This document shows, piece by piece, positions 63,213 to 64,000 of a stretch of 64,000 nt of DNA. The position numbers and the translations under genes are program-made. Origin of the DNA: Helicobacter suis (GTDB taxonomy: Bacteria > Campylobacterota > Campylobacteria > Campylobacterales > Helicobacteraceae). Each line of letters opens with the position of its first letter. The first letter of the stretch is position 1. The stretch covers positions 1 to 64,000 of the forward strand of contig NZ_CABIKE010000006.1 in NCBI RefSeq assembly GCF_902196135.1, given 5' to 3'. Below the pieces are notes generated by a model. The model had not been told where the DNA came from and searched no databases. It saw nothing but the letters and a program-made list of their open reading frames with translations.

Positions 63213-64000
63213 ATGCAACAGCACATCCGCAATTTTTCTATCATTGCCCACATTGATCACGGCAAAAGCACCTTAGCTGATTGTTTGATTCAAGCCTGTA
63301 AAGCGATTAGCACGCGGGAAATGACAAGCCAAGTGTTAGACACTATGGACATTGAAAAAGAAAGAGGAATCACCATTAAAGCCCAATCCATGCGCTTACA
63401 ATACCATTTTCAAGGGCAAGATTATATTTTAAATCTTATTGATACCCCCGGGCATGTAGATTTTAGCTATGAGGTTTCTCGTTCACTAGCTGCTTGTGAG
63501 GGAGCGCTTTTAGTAGTAGATGCCACACAAGGCGTGCAGGCACAAACCATTGCTAATATTTACATCGCCCTAGATAACCACCTAGAAATTTTACCCGTAA
63601 TTAATAAAATTGACTTACCCAACGCCCAAGTTGCAGAAGTCAAAGAAGACATTGAAAACACCATTGGGTTAGATTGTAGCGAGGCTAATTGCGTGAGCGC
63701 AAAATCAGGTTTAGGGATTTTAGCCTTACTAGAAACACTCATCACTAAAATCCCCCCACCTAATGGTAATCCTGATGCCCCTACTAAAGCCCTTATTTAT
63801 GATTCATGGTTTGATAACTACTTAGGGGCTTTAGCTTTGGTGCGGCTTAAAGAGGGTCGTTTGTGTGCTAACCAAGAGGTGTTAGTAATGGGCAATCAAA
63901 AGACTCACCAAGTGCTATCTCTTTACTACCCTAATCCTTTGCATAAAATCCCTACAGAAACCATTGAATGCGGCGAAATTGGCATTATCTCTTTGGGTTC
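63213..64000 (+). CDS. lepA: Elongation factor 4 LepA (3' end beyond the window)
   Basis: The first 262 codons are visible; the frame is open to the window edge. G1 AHIDHGKST at about residues 12-20, G2 region RGITIKAQ, G3 DTPGH, G4 NKIDLP and G5 SAKSG, then the start of domain II. A ribosome-associated GTPase thought to help with stalled or misassembled ribosomes. AGGGAGG precedes ATG 63213. Divergent from the HP0811-like gene. Confidence 0.96.
   Translation, partial: MQQHIRNFSIIAHIDHGKSTLADCLIQACKAISTREMTSQVLDTMDIEKERGITIKAQSMRLQYHFQGQDYILNLIDTPGHVDFSYEVSRSLAACEGALLVVDATQGVQAQTIANIYIALDNHLEILPVINKIDLPNAQVAEVKEDIENTIGLDCSEANCVSAKSGLGILALLETLITKIPPPNGNPDAPTKALIYDSWFDNYLGALALVRLKEGRLCANQEVLVMGNQKTHQVLSLYYPNPLHKIPTETIECGEIGIISLG

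Overview
The window comes from a gastric Helicobacter other than H. pylori. It is AT-rich, and block after block matches the gene order I remember from the H. pylori 26695 chromosome: lolD-lnt-cvpA-lysS-glyA-HP0184-HP0185, ridA-dadA-dagA-alr, ilvC-minD-minE-dprA-ruvX, yebC-hemB-arsS-arsR-HP0167/0168, kefB, hom-yraN-trxA-trxB, dapB, HP0466 to pepF, acpS-fliL-rsmD and lepA. H. pylori locus numbers are from memory, not from a search. The blocks are joined in a different order, and the window adds genes I do not expect in H. pylori: a PEP carboxylase, a PurF-like protein, a degraded Mu-like prophage trace and one large accessory operon.

Layout. 1-1.7 kb: a 5'-truncated phosphoethanolamine transferase and a tRNA-Ile/tRNA-Ala pair. 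1.7-9.5 kb: a Sel1-repeat exported protein with a 19-bp G/C tract upstream, then the lolD to SPOR-protein block. 9.6-13.7 kb: D-alanine metabolism. 14.3-32.1 kb: a 17.7-kb one-strand accessory operon. 32.2-43.4 kb: flgG, a FecA-like receptor, an exported Ser/Thr/Arg-rich protein, ppc, and the ilvC-min-dprA-ruvX operon. 43.4-48.9 kb: yebC, hemB, purF-like, the acid-response pair arsS/arsR, and two small conserved genes. 49.0-53.9 kb: antiporter, hom, yraN, thioredoxin system, dapB. 54.0-55.1 kb: gene remnants. 55.3-64 kb: HP0466-like genes to pepF, a lipoprotein, acpS, fliL, rsmD, and the start of lepA.

The standout is the 14.4-32.1 kb operon. It joins two modules. One looks like a type VII/ESX-related polymorphic-toxin cassette: a WXG100-like protein, a helical protein ending in an LHH-type nuclease, a SUKH-like immunity protein, a second small helical protein and an EssC/FtsK-like tandem ATPase. 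The other looks like a signalling and nucleic-acid-attack system: two vWA proteins, a PP2C phosphatase, a Ser/Thr kinase with a zinc ribbon (the TerY-P triad), a UPF1-like SF1 helicase, a HEPN (RNLTNH) protein, a coiled-coil McrB-type AAA+ GTPase and a DUF2357 protein. The second module matches the published logic of CoCoNuT-type McrBC systems predicted to target RNA. The genes overlap or nearly touch, and a 13-G tract sits about 90 bp upstream of the first, suggesting phase-variable expression. Three genes carry lesions: two compensating frameshifts in the FtsK-like gene and in-frame TAA codons in the helicase and McrB genes. In this sequence the system is therefore either decaying or affected by sequence errors.

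Other points worth a look are a PurF homologue without glutaminase catalytic residues inside the arsRS/hemB gene string, a G9 tract inside hom, a histidine-rich SPOR protein, and inverted repeats downstream of an LPP20-like lipoprotein gene.
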